Shown: positions 8,277 through 16,971 of the stretch, piece after piece
How the letters are laid out: each line of letters opens with the position of its first letter
Position numbering within the stretch: the stretch's first letter is position 1
NCBI GenBank assembly: GCA_001898385.1
Contig: MKTT01000102.1
Coordinates: 80,570-144,569 of the forward strand
Length of the DNA stretch: 64,000 nt
Direction: 5' to 3'
Origin: Planctomycetales bacterium 71-10
GTDB lineage: Bacteria; Planctomycetota; Planctomycetia; Isosphaerales; Isosphaeraceae
Made by a program: the position numbers and the translations under genes
Notes under the pieces: model-generated
What the model saw: only the letters and a program-made list of their open reading frames with translations
What the model was told of the DNA's origin: nothing
Databases searched by the model: none

Positions 8277-9184
8277 CGCCCTCGCTCGCGGAGAGCTATC
8301 GGTTCTGCGGCGAGGTCTCCCGCCGCGAGGCCCGCAACTTCTACCACGCGTTCCGCCTCCTGCCGGCGGACCGCCGCCGGTCGATGTGCGCCCTGTACGC
8401 CTTCATGCGGCATTCCGACGACCTCGCCGACGACGACGCGCCGGGCGTCGACCGTGCGAAGGCCCTGGCCGACTGGCGGGCCGACCTCGACGCTTCACTG
8501 GCCGGCCTCGCGTCGTCCTGGCCCGGCCTCCCCGCCCTGGCGGATACGGTCCGGAAGGCGTCGATCCCCCCCGCCCTGCTCCGCGAGGTCATCGACGGCG
8601 TGGAGATGGACCTGGCGCCTCGCCGCTTCGCCGACTTCGACGAGCTGGCCGGCTACTGCCGCCGGGTGGCGTCGGCCGTCGGCCTCTGCTGCATTCATAT
8701 CTGGGGCTACGAATCCGACGGCGGCCGGGCCGAGCGCCTGGCCGACCGCTGCGGCCTGGCCCTCCAGATCACCAACATCCTCCGCGACGTGGCCGAGGAC
8801 CGTCGCAACGGCCGCGTCTACTTCCCCCAGGACGACCTCGACCGATACGGGGTCTCCGACGCCGACCTCGCCGCGGCCCATACCGGCCCGGCCCTGCGGC
8901 GGCTGCTGGAGGACTACGCCGGCCGGGCCTATCGCTACTACGACGAGGCGGCCGGGCTGACCCCCCTGGTCGCGCCGGTCGGCCGCCCGGTGCTGCTGAC
9001 GATCCAGGGGATCTACCGGGCCCTGCTCGACGAGATCGTCCGCCGCGACTACGACGTCCTGGCCGGGCGGGCGTCCGTGCCGAAGTGGCGCAAGCTGGCC
9101 GTCGCCCTGCGGTCGATCCCCTCGCGATGGTCCGGGCCGGGCGTCAAGCCGGCCGGCTCGCGCGAGCGCGACCTGGTGTCTTGA
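8273..9184 (+). CDS. hpnD: Presqualene diphosphate synthase HpnD
   Basis: HpnD condenses two farnesyl diphosphates to presqualene diphosphate, the step before HpnC. The 303-residue protein starts with a GTG that overlaps the hpnC stop by 4 nt. Diagnostic features are the early SRREARNFYHAFRLLP segment, the first Asp motif RHSDDLADDD (about 47-55) and the second motif LRDVAEDRRNGRVYFPQDD (about 170-188). It is a paralogue of HpnC with the HpnD-type N-terminus. hpnE follows after 10 nt, so all three genes form one transcription unit. No squalene-hopene cyclase gene is present in the window, so the fate of the squalene (hopanoids or other triterpenoids) is set elsewhere. Confidence 0.94.
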   Translation: MTPSLAESYRFCGEVSRREARNFYHAFRLLPADRRRSMCALYAFMRHSDDLADDDAPGVDRAKALADWRADLDASLAGLASSWPGLPALADTVRKASIPPALLREVIDGVEMDLAPRRFADFDELAGYCRRVASAVGLCCIHIWGYESDGGRAERLADRCGLALQITNILRDVAEDRRNGRVYFPQDDLDRYGVSDADLAAAHTGPALRRLLEDYAGRAYRYYDEAAGLTPLVAPVGRPVLLTIQGIYRALLDEIVRRDYDVLAGRASVPKWRKLAVALRSIPSRWSGPGVKPAGSRERDLVS

Positions 9185-9194
9185 GGCGGCCCCG

Positions 9195-10685
9195 ATGACG
9201 AACCACCCCACGCCCCCCCCGCCGCACGTCGTCGTGGTCGGCGGCGGCCTCGCCGGCCTGGCGACGGCCGCGACACTCGTCGACCGCGGCCTGCGGATCA
9301 CCTTGCTGGAGAGCCGTCCCCGGCTCGGCGGCCGGGCTGCGTCGTTCACCGACCCCGCCACGGGCGAGCTGGTCGACAACTGCCAGCACGTCAGCATGGC
9401 CTGCTGCACGAACCTCGCCGATTTCTGCCGCCGCGTGGGGATCGAGGGCCTCTTCCGCCGCGAGCCGGCCGTGACGTTCCTCGGGCCCGACGGCCGCACG
9501 TCGACCCTCAAGGCCGGCCTCGGCCCGGCCCCGTTCCACCTCGGCACCAGCTTCCTCCGGGCGAACTACCTGGGCTGGCGCGACAAGCTCCGCGTCGCCT
9601 ACGGCCTGGCCCGGCTGGCCCTCGACATGGCGGGGGGCGAGCCCGGCGAGACCTTCGCCGACTGGCTCTGGCGGCACGGCCAGGACGTGCGGACGATCCA
9701 ACTGTTCTGGTCGACGGTCCTGGTCTCCGCCCTGAACGAGCGGCTGGACCGGCTGGACGTCGGCATGGCCCGCCAGGTGTTCGTCGACGGCTTCCTCATG
9801 AACCGCGACGGGTTCCAGATGGAGGTCCCCGCCGCGCCCCTGGGCGATCTGTACGGCCGGCGGCTGGAGGCGTGGCTCCGCGACCGCGGCGTCGACGTCC
9901 GGCTGACGACCGGCGTCCGCTCGATCGACGCCGACGAGGACGGCGACGTCCGCGGCGTCACGCTCCGCAGCGGCGAGGCCCTCGACGCCGACTTCGTCGT
10001 GGCCGCCGTCCCGTTCGACCGCGTGCGCAACCTCCTGGCCCCCGCCCTCCGCGAGCGGACGCCGGACCTCGACGGGCTCGATCGGATGGAGTCCTCCCCG
10101 ATCACCGGCGTCCACCTCTGGTTCGATCGCCCCGTCTGCCCGCTCGACCACGCGGTCGCCCCGGGTCGGTTCCTGCACTGGGTCTTCAACCACACCCGGC
10201 TCCAGGGCCGGGAGCCGCAGGGGGGCGGCGAGTACCTCCAGGTCGTCATCAGCGCCTCGTACGACCTCCTATGGATGAACAAGGAGATGATCCGCGACGC
10301 CGTGCTGGCCGACCTGGCCGCGATGTGGCCCGCGGCGAAGGAGGCGGAGCTGGTGCGCTGGTGGGTCGTCACCGAGCACGGCGCGACGTTCGCGGCGCGG
10401 CCCGGCGTGGACGCGATCCGGCCGCCGCAGCGCACGCCCGTCGACGGCCTGTTCCTGGCCGGCGACTGGACCGACACCGGCTGGCCCGCCACGATGGAGG
10501 GGGCGGTCCGCAGCGGCTACCTGGCCTCGCAGGGGATTCTCGAAGACCTCGACCGCCCCTCCCGCCTGATCCGCCCCGATCTCGCCCCCGGCCGTCTCGC
10601 CGGCCGGCTGCTGAAGCGACGGCCCGAGCGGATCCCGTTCAATCCCGACTTCGAAGAGACGGCCGCGGGTTTCGGACGGGATTGA
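9195..10685 (+). CDS. hpnE: Hydroxysqualene dehydroxylase HpnE (FAD-dependent)
   Basis: HpnE reduces hydroxysqualene to squalene, completing the hpnCDE pathway. The 496-residue flavoprotein has an N-terminal Rossmann dinucleotide fold with VVVVGGGLAGLATA (about residues 12-25), followed by ESRPRLGGRAASF, the usual continuation in the amine-oxidase/phytoene-desaturase class. Near the C-terminus, DGLFLAGDWTDTGWPATMEGAVRS is the second FAD-binding motif. Length is slightly above the usual 420-450 because of an Arg/Pro-rich extension of about 45 residues. It ends 10 nt before the stop of a convergent gene. Confidence 0.93.
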   Translation: MTNHPTPPPPHVVVVGGGLAGLATAATLVDRGLRITLLESRPRLGGRAASFTDPATGELVDNCQHVSMACCTNLADFCRRVGIEGLFRREPAVTFLGPDGRTSTLKAGLGPAPFHLGTSFLRANYLGWRDKLRVAYGLARLALDMAGGEPGETFADWLWRHGQDVRTIQLFWSTVLVSALNERLDRLDVGMARQVFVDGFLMNRDGFQMEVPAAPLGDLYGRRLEAWLRDRGVDVRLTTGVRSIDADEDGDVRGVTLRSGEALDADFVVAAVPFDRVRNLLAPALRERTPDLDGLDRMESSPITGVHLWFDRPVCPLDHAVAPGRFLHWVFNHTRLQGREPQGGGEYLQVVISASYDLLWMNKEMIRDAVLADLAAMWPAAKEAELVRWWVVTEHGATFAARPGVDAIRPPQRTPVDGLFLAGDWTDTGWPATMEGAVRSGYLASQGILEDLDRPSRLIRPDLAPGRLAGRLLKRRPERIPFNPDFEETAAGFGRD

Positions 10686-10695
10686 TCCGGCCGGC

Positions 10696-13600
10696 TCAGG
10701 TGCGAGTCGGCTCGGCCGGCGCGGGCTGCGGGACGGGGGCCTGGGGCCGCGGCTTCTCGCCCGGGAAAACCGCGCGGAGCCACGACGCGGCGACGGCGCG
10801 GCTCCAGGGGTCCATCTCCACGGTCCCGACGCAGAATTCCAGTCGTTTCCGAGCGTCCTCGGCCCGGCCGCGGTTGAGCAGGAAGCGGCCGACGAGGAAC
10901 TCGCAGAACGACCGGGGGAACGGCGGCATCGGCGCGATGAGGGCGTCGATCGCCCCGAGGTCGATGGGCTTCGCTCCGTCGCCTAGCGAGTCGAAGAGCA
11001 TGCCGGCGATCTGGACCGTGACGGGGCCTCGGTCCTTCATCTCGGCGATGCGCGTCGCCATCGCCGTGCGCTTCTCCGCGTCGCCGACCTGGTCGTACAG
11101 CAGGGCGATGTAGACGGCCGTGGTCAGCCGGTCGGTCGTTTCGGCCTCGGGCTCCAGCAGCCGGATGGCCTGCTCAGGCCGGCCCTCCGACCAGTCGATG
11201 AAGGCCGCCGCGGCCGGTTCGAGCGAGCCGGGCCGCATCGCCATCGCCGCGGCGGTGCGACGCGCCTCGTCGACGTCCCCGAGCCCGGTCCGCATGACGA
11301 AGAGGTACCACTGGGCCCAGGTGTGGGGATAGCGATCGACCATGCGGCGCCGCCACAGGCCGGCCGAATCCAGGTCGCCCAGCCGCTCGTCGACGTCGGC
11401 GGCGCAATCCATCGCCCAGCTGGCCCAGGTGCTCGCGGCGGCGTCGGCGTGCGGCTTCGCCTCCTCGGGCTGGCCCTTGGCGAGGTAGTGCTTCGCCAGC
11501 TTGACGCGCACGCCGGCGTGGTCGAGGCCGGCGTCCTCGGTGTTTTCCAGGTAGGCTTCCAGCGTCTCCAGCCAACCAGCCTCGTCGCCCGCCTTCTCCT
11601 GGCATTCGGCCAGCTTCTCGTAGCCCCAGCGGTCCGGCGACATGATGATGTAGCGCGTCAGCAGCGGCCGGGCCTCGTCGTGACGTCCCATCTGGAGCAG
11701 CTTCTTCACGAGGGCGTACACGAAGCCCGCGGAGTCGCCGAATCGCTCCTTCCACGCGGCCAGCCGCGGCTGCACGGCCCCCCATTGCAGCTCCAACAGG
11801 ACCCCGGGGGCGTAGGAGTCGTTCGGGCAGGTCTCCATCATGCGGGCGGCGACGCCCGGCTTCGCCTGGTCCGAGGAGGACCCCAGCACCAGGCTGAGGT
11901 CGCGGGCGGACGCCGTGCTGTGCGCGACCGCCAGGTTCCAGTCGTCCCTGGCGTCGGCCTGGTGGGGCCCCGGCGTCTGCTGGATGTAGCCGATGAAATC
12001 GCCCTCGCTGGGCTCGAGGTCCGACTTGTCGAACGACTTCGCGAACTCCTCGTAGTCGTCGAACTCCTCGGCCCGGCGGGTCAGGGCCCCGAGGTACGGG
12101 CGATAAGGATGGCCCTCGATGGTCGGCCTGGCGGCGGCCCAGAATTCGTCGATGGGGACGCCCCACTTGTCCCGCATGAACAGGAGCCGGCGCCGCGCCT
12201 GCGTGAACCGGGTCTCGCGAGCCAGGTGGGCGAGCACGCCCCACGAGGGCTCGCCGCCGCCCGCCGCGGAGAGGGCGCGGTCCAGGTCCGCGTCGTCCGC
12301 GTCGGCCTCCAGGGCCCGGCGGATCCCGGCCGGCAGGTCCTTCGCCGAGGCGAGCTTGGCGCGCAGGAACTCGCGGAAGCTCTGCGGCCCGAGCACCGTC
12401 GCCTTGTGCAGGTCGCCGAGGCCGCCGTTCGCGCTGATGACGTCGAAGGCCCGCGGGCAGTCGGGGTCGAGCCGGATCACGTCTTGGGCCGCATGGATGA
12501 GCTGACGCGACCCGCCCGGGAACTCCAGCGCGGTCATCCGCAGGAGGGCCGCGAGCCGGTCGTGGGGCGGCTTGATCGCGGACAGCTTCGGCAGTTGATA
12601 GTGGACGTAGGCGCCGATCACCTCCACCCACGGCGGGGGCGGCTCGGCGCCGCCGGCGCGGGCCGCCGCCTCCAGGTCGCGGATCGCGGCGTCGTGGACG
12701 CCGGCGAGGGCCTCGGCGAACGCGCGGACGCGCAGGCCCCGCGGCGAGCCCCGATCCTTCGCGATGAGCCGCTCGGCGTAGAGGAGCGAGCGGGCCTCGA
12801 ACGCCCGGTGCGCCGCGCTCCAGTGGTGGATGGACAGGGCGCCGAGCTGCGCGTAGCCCCGCGCGAGGGCCTCCAGCCGGGCCGGGGATTCGCCGTCGGC
12901 CCGGACGGCCGCGTGCAGGTCGCGGAGGGCCCGGACGTGCTCGACCAGGCCCAGCGAATTCAGCCCCGCCTCGACGCCTTCCGGCGAGGGGGCGTCGGGG
13001 CGGTAGGCGTTCGGCTTCCCTCGCACGCCCAGGGCGTCGAGCGCCGCCGGGATCTCGGTGCGCGACAGCTCCTCCAGTCGGCCGACCAACTCCAGGCCTA
13101 CGCCCTGGCCGCCGCGCGGGGCGAGGTCGGCCGAGAGGATCGGCGCGGCCTCCGGGTCGACCCGCCCGCCCGAGGCGGGCCGGATGAGCAGCCGGGCGCG
13201 GAAGCCCACGCGGATCAGCGAGCCGACCTCCGCCGCGGGCGCCTCCCCCGCGGCGGGCGGGGCGTCGTCGAGCAGCTGGTCGCGGGTGGCGGCGCCGCGT
13301 TCGTCGCGGGCGGCGATCAGGACCGCCTGGCGGATCAACTCGCGGAGCAGCAGGTCCGGATCCGTGCCGAGGATCTGGCGGAACTCGCGGGCGCCGACGG
13401 CGCGGGCCAGCTCGACGGTGGTCGAGCCGTCGTCCCCCTTCGCGATCCTCAGCAGGCTCTTGGCGTCGGCCGGGTCGGGCCCGTCGGGCGTCGACGGCGC
13501 GGGGGGCGGGGCCTGCGATAGCCCCTGCGGGAGGGGGGCCGCGGCCGGGGTCGCCGGGAACCAGGGCCGCGGGGGGATGTTCGTGTAGATCGCGGCCCCC

Positions 13601-13722
13601 GCCACGGCGATCGCGGCCAGGGCGACCAGGGCCGTCGCGCGGCCGGTGCCACCGGGCCGGGCTCGCGGCGGGGCCGCCTCGTCCGTCGACGCCCGCGCGG
13701 TCCCTTCGTCCGGAGACTCCAT
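10696..13722 (-). CDS. Membrane-anchored TPR-type helical repeat protein
   Basis: A 1008-residue protein. A short Pro/Ala-rich cytoplasmic N-terminus precedes one membrane helix (about residues 29-46, ALVALAAIAVAGAAIY). The rest is predicted outside the membrane and mostly helical. TPR-like helix pairs are most evident in the second half: GFVYALVKKLLQMGRHDEARPLL, ECQEKAGDEAGWLETLEAYL, VKLAKHYLAKGQPEEAKPHA and FLVGRFLLNRGRAEDARKRL. A GTG directly precedes the ATG at 13722; the ribosome site GGGAGGG fits the ATG. Such proteins are generally assembly scaffolds. No partner can be read from context, since its neighbours are hpnE (convergent) and thiE (upstream). Likely has its own promoter. Confidence 0.75.
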   Translation of the reverse strand: MESPDEGTARASTDEAAPPRARPGGTGRATALVALAAIAVAGAAIYTNIPPRPWFPATPAAAPLPQGLSQAPPPAPSTPDGPDPADAKSLLRIAKGDDGSTTVELARAVGAREFRQILGTDPDLLLRELIRQAVLIAARDERGAATRDQLLDDAPPAAGEAPAAEVGSLIRVGFRARLLIRPASGGRVDPEAAPILSADLAPRGGQGVGLELVGRLEELSRTEIPAALDALGVRGKPNAYRPDAPSPEGVEAGLNSLGLVEHVRALRDLHAAVRADGESPARLEALARGYAQLGALSIHHWSAAHRAFEARSLLYAERLIAKDRGSPRGLRVRAFAEALAGVHDAAIRDLEAAARAGGAEPPPPWVEVIGAYVHYQLPKLSAIKPPHDRLAALLRMTALEFPGGSRQLIHAAQDVIRLDPDCPRAFDVISANGGLGDLHKATVLGPQSFREFLRAKLASAKDLPAGIRRALEADADDADLDRALSAAGGGEPSWGVLAHLARETRFTQARRRLLFMRDKWGVPIDEFWAAARPTIEGHPYRPYLGALTRRAEEFDDYEEFAKSFDKSDLEPSEGDFIGYIQQTPGPHQADARDDWNLAVAHSTASARDLSLVLGSSSDQAKPGVAARMMETCPNDSYAPGVLLELQWGAVQPRLAAWKERFGDSAGFVYALVKKLLQMGRHDEARPLLTRYIIMSPDRWGYEKLAECQEKAGDEAGWLETLEAYLENTEDAGLDHAGVRVKLAKHYLAKGQPEEAKPHADAAASTWASWAMDCAADVDERLGDLDSAGLWRRRMVDRYPHTWAQWYLFVMRTGLGDVDEARRTAAAMAMRPGSLEPAAAAFIDWSEGRPEQAIRLLEPEAETTDRLTTAVYIALLYDQVGDAEKRTAMATRIAEMKDRGPVTVQIAGMLFDSLGDGAKPIDLGAIDALIAPMPPFPRSFCEFLVGRFLLNRGRAEDARKRLEFCVGTVEMDPWSRAVAASWLRAVFPGEKPRPQAPVPQPAPAEPTRT

Positions 13723-13787
13723 CACGCCCTCCCGTGGGTCGAATCCACGCCTGTGGCCGGGGCGAAAGCGTCCCGCGCCGCGAGGCG

Positions 13788-13793
13788 ATCTTA
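13788..13793 (-). promoter_or_regulatory. -10-like hexamer for the TPR gene
   Basis: On the minus strand TAAGAT lies 66 nt before the ATG at 13722, within the 97-nt gap after thiE. It matches -10 at 4 of 6 positions, with no clear -35. Confidence 0.3.
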
Positions 13794-13819
13794 AGGGGGC
13801 GGGGGCGTCGGAGCAATCA

Positions 13820-15376
13820 TCAAACCGGGGAGGCGTCCAGCGCCGCGCGGAGGGCGGCGGCGGCGGCGCGGGGGCGGTCGGCCTTGACGACGGCGGCGCT
13901 CACGGCGATCCGCGTCGCGCCGGCCTCCAGCACGCGGTCGACGTTCGCCTCGTCGATCCCGCCGATGGCGAACCACGGGAGCTTCGTCGACTCGGCGACG
14001 GCCCGGACGTAGGCCAGGCCGGCCAGCTCGGGCTCGGCGAAGTCCTTGGTGGCGCTCGGGAAGACGGGGCCGACCCCCAGGTACCCCGCGCCGGAGACGA
14101 CGGCCGCGTCGAATTGCCCCCGCTCGTGGGTCGACAGCCCGATCACGAGGTTCGGGCCGACGATCCGGCGGGCGTCGCGGACGGTCACGTCGCCCTGGCC
14201 CAGGTGGACGCCGTCGGCACCGGACAAGCGGGCGAGGTCGGGTCGGTCGTTCATGATGAAGCGCGCGCCCGCCTGGGCGGTGAGGATGCGGACCTCGCGG
14301 GCCCGGGTGAGCCACTCGCGGTCGGGGAGGCCCTTCTCGCGGAGCTGGATGACGTCCGCCCCGCCGGCCAGCGCCTCGCCCACGATCCACGTCACGTCCC
14401 CGAGCGTGGGGAGGCCGCCGACGAGGACCATCAGCCGGCGGTCGTCCAGCGTCCGATAGGCCTGGACGGCCGTCATCATCAGCTTCTCGAGCGTGTAGAC
14501 GTCGTAGCGCAGGACCTCGAACCGGCCGGCGATCCACACGTCGACCAGCTTCCCGTACTCCTCCAGCGAGCGCAGGGCCTCGCCCGTGCGCTTGAAGTTG
14601 GCCGCGAGGACGGCGCGGGGGTTCTCGCGGACCTGCTCGGATGGGGTCATGATGTGCGTGCCGACGTCGCCGCGGACGTCGCGGGCGGCGATCAGCAGGT
14701 CGGGGTCGAAGCCGCGGAGGGCGGCGGCCAGGCGGTGGCGGACCTCCTTCAGGCGTCGGGTCAGGCCGGGGTCGTCCAGGGCGAACCGGGCGTAGTCCTC
14801 GGCCACGCGCAGGCCCTCGCGGGCGCGGTTGGCGGAGGCGTCGAGCATGCGGGCGAGGTCGACGGAGCGCACCGCGTCGGACAGGTCCAGCGGCGGGCCC
14901 TCCAGCGGCGGCAGGGGCTCGGCCTCCTCCTCGCGGGTGAGGAGGTCGCGGAGGCCGTCGAGGTCGAGCCCGGCGTCGCGCAGGGGGCCGAGGTCGTCGG
15001 CCGCCTCGACGAGCAGCCCGGCGAGCAGGTGCTCGGTGCCGACGTCGGCCTTGCGGCCGTCGACCCGGGCGCGGGCCGTCGCCTCGCCGAGCACGGCGCG
15101 GATCGACCGGGAGCGCGGGGCGGCCGGGGCGGCGTCGCCGGCCAGGGCGTAGGGGGCGTCCTCGGCCGCGTCGAGCGGGAGGAGGCCCAGGGCCTCGCGG
15201 ACGCCGCCCGGCTCCAGGCCGAACTCGGCGACCAGCTCGGCCGCCCGGGATTCGGGCTCGTCGACCAGGGCGGCGATCAGGTCGGCCGGCTCGACGGCGT
15301 GGGCCCCCCGGGCCTGCGCCCGCGCGGCGGCCCGGTCCATGGCGCGCCGGGCGCCCGGCGTCAGCGTCTCTTCCAT
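13820..15376 (-). CDS. thiE: Clp_N - ThiD2 - thiamine-phosphate synthase fusion
   Basis: A 518-residue triple fusion for thiamine synthesis. Residues 1-145 contain two Clp_N-like helical repeats: TPGARRAMDRAAARAQARG...VEPADLIAALVDE, then RSIRAVLGEATARARVDG...VGTEHLLAGLL. Residues about 165-305 match ThiD2: ARMLDASANRAREGLRVAED, RGDVGTHI, then ANFKRTGEALRSLEEYGKL. ThiD2 is known as a monofunctional HMP-phosphate kinase. Residues about 310-515 are ThiE, which joins HMP-PP and thiazole phosphate: ADVIQLREKGL, FIMNDRPDLARLSGADGVHL, GPVFPSATKD and FAIGGI. ThiD2-ThiE fusions are known. The Clp_N front piece, normally an adaptor-binding domain of ClpC/ClpA, is unexpected. The ATG at 15376 opens the first Clp_N repeat. 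Confidence 0.92.
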   Translation of the reverse strand: MEETLTPGARRAMDRAAARAQARGAHAVEPADLIAALVDEPESRAAELVAEFGLEPGGVREALGLLPLDAAEDAPYALAGDAAPAAPRSRSIRAVLGEATARARVDGRKADVGTEHLLAGLLVEAADDLGPLRDAGLDLDGLRDLLTREEEAEPLPPLEGPPLDLSDAVRSVDLARMLDASANRAREGLRVAEDYARFALDDPGLTRRLKEVRHRLAAALRGFDPDLLIAARDVRGDVGTHIMTPSEQVRENPRAVLAANFKRTGEALRSLEEYGKLVDVWIAGRFEVLRYDVYTLEKLMMTAVQAYRTLDDRRLMVLVGGLPTLGDVTWIVGEALAGGADVIQLREKGLPDREWLTRAREVRILTAQAGARFIMNDRPDLARLSGADGVHLGQGDVTVRDARRIVGPNLVIGLSTHERGQFDAAVVSGAGYLGVGPVFPSATKDFAEPELAGLAYVRAVAESTKLPWFAIGGIDEANVDRVLEAGATRIAVSAAVVKADRPRAAAAALRAALDASPV

Positions 15377-15561
15377 CGCGTCCTCGCCCCCCGCCGCGGG
15401 CGCAAACCGCCGCCGGCCGAAAGGTTAAACTCTTGATCGACGGCCCTTGCAAAACCCATCCAGCGGCCCCAAGATGAACTGCCGTCGGCCTCGCCGACGG
15501 GCTCCGCCGCGGCCCCCGCCGGATTCCCCCCGATCGCCATCCCCAGCAGAGGACCCCCACC

Positions 15562-16149
15562 GTGCCCGGACGAATCCTCCTCGCGCTCCCGCTCCTCCCC
15601 GCCCTCGGCCTCCTGGCGTGCCTCGCGGCCCCGGCCTCCGGCGCCGACGAGAAGAAGCCGTCGGTCCTCGACTTCAAGGTGAAGGACATCGACGGCGCCG
15701 AGGTCGCGCTCTCCAAGTACCAGGGGAAGGTGCTGCTGATCGTCAACACGGCCAGCCAGTGCGGCCTCACCCCGCAGTACGAGGGCCTGGAGGCCCTCTA
15801 CGAGAAGTATAAAGGAGAGGGCCTGGAAGTGCTCGCCTTCCCCGCCAACGAGTTCGGCAAGCAGGAGCCGGGGACCGACGAGCAGATCAAGGAATTCTGC
15901 ACCAGCAAGTACCATGTGACCTTCCCGGTCTTCTCCAAGATCGTCGTCAAGGGCCAGGGGATCCACCCGCTGTACTCGTACCTGACGAGCGAGTCGACCA
16001 ACCCCGGCCACTCCGGCGAGATCGGCTGGAATTTCGCCAAGTTCCTCGTCGACCGCAAGGGCGAGGTGATCGCCCGCTTCGACCCCAAGGTCACCCCGGA
16101 GTCCGACGAGGTCGTGAAGGCCGTCGAGAAGGCCCTGGCCGAGAAGTGA
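15562..16149 (+). CDS. Exported glutathione peroxidase-family protein
   Basis: A 195-residue thiol peroxidase that likely reduces peroxides in the periplasm. A GTG start with AGAGGA upstream opens a signal peptide (about 1-27, ending PASGAD). The domain shows NTASQCGLT with the peroxidatic Cys (about residue 60), and FPANEFGKQEPGT in place of the usual FPCNQFGxQEPGT, so the resolving Cys of that motif is Ala. GWNFAKFLVDRKG carries the conserved Trp-Asn. A second Cys (EEFC-type, about residue 113) is present. The reductant is unknown; thioredoxin-like partners are usual for bacterial homologues. It is divergent from thiE across 185 nt. Confidence 0.9.
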   Translation: MPGRILLALPLLPALGLLACLAAPASGADEKKPSVLDFKVKDIDGAEVALSKYQGKVLLIVNTASQCGLTPQYEGLEALYEKYKGEGLEVLAFPANEFGKQEPGTDEQIKEFCTSKYHVTFPVFSKIVVKGQGIHPLYSYLTSESTNPGHSGEIGWNFAKFLVDRKGEVIARFDPKVTPESDEVVKAVEKALAEK

Positions 16150-16223
16150 CCCGGCCGGCCCGCGCGGCCGTCGCGTGAAACCTCCGGCCCGCCCCGAGGG
16201 TAGTCCGTCCGGAGGGTGAGGCG

Positions 16224-16961
16224 ATGGCCGTCGCGGGAGAGTTCCAGACCGCCGAGTCGATCGGGCCCGCGGGCGAGGCGCGGGGCGCGCCGGCCCTCGG
16301 GCTCTGGCTCGCGCTCTGGATGCTCCTGTCGGCCGCGATGTGGGCGACGGGGGCGCGATCGGCCTCCCTGGCGACGGCCGTCGAGGGGGGCGCGGCGCGG
16401 ATCGAGCGCGACGGCGTCGCCGCGCCCAGCGACGAGGCCGTGCGCAAGGCGGTGGCCCTCCAGCGGGCCGCCCTCCCCTTCTGGACGACCGTCCAACTGC
16501 TGGGGGACTTCGTCTTCGAGCCGGCCGCGATGACCCTGCGGGCGCTGGCGACGGCCGTCGGCTTCACCGCCTGCGCGGCCCTGGCCGGCCGGGGCCTGCG
16601 GTTCGACCGCGCCTGGGCCGACGCCGCACGGCTCCAGGGTTGGTGGGTCGCCGGCCTGGCCATGCGGCTGGGGCTGGTCGCGTGGCTGGGACGGCCCGAG
16701 GAGGGCGTGGACACGTCGGCCGCCCTGCTCCTCGGCCCCGGCGCGCACCCCGCGCCGGCGTGGCTGGCGCTGCGGGCGATCGACGCCTTCGCGATCGCGG
16801 GATGGCTGGCGATCGCCGCGGCGGGCCGGCGTCGGGGCGACGCGAACGCGGCCGTCGCCCTGGGGCTGTGCGGCTCCCTGGCGGCGGTCGAGGCGTCGGC
16901 GCGGGTCGCGATCGGTTGGTTCGCGGGGTCGGCCATGCGGCTCGCCCTGACGGCTTCGTGA
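16224..16961 (+). CDS. Yip1-like multi-pass membrane protein of efflux operon
   Basis: A 245-residue membrane protein with about five hydrophobic segments: residues 25-45, a loop of about 45 residues, then near 100-125, 145-160, 180-198 and 205-235. The N-terminal 20 residues are cytoplasmic and acidic. The pattern resembles Yip1/YIPF-type proteins, but I see no diagnostic motif. It starts the operon: the stop overlaps the AGGAGG site of the adaptor gene 10 nt downstream. In the Bacillus subtilis ykn operon a Yip1 protein (YknW) precedes the adaptor, ATPase and permease in this order. That parallel is the main reason for the suggestion. Confidence 0.65.
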   Translation: MAVAGEFQTAESIGPAGEARGAPALGLWLALWMLLSAAMWATGARSASLATAVEGGAARIERDGVAAPSDEAVRKAVALQRAALPFWTTVQLLGDFVFEPAAMTLRALATAVGFTACAALAGRGLRFDRAWADAARLQGWWVAGLAMRLGLVAWLGRPEEGVDTSAALLLGPGAHPAPAWLALRAIDAFAIAGWLAIAAAGRRRGDANAAVALGLCGSLAAVEASARVAIGWFAGSAMRLALTAS

Positions 16962-16971
16962 GGAGGCGGCG

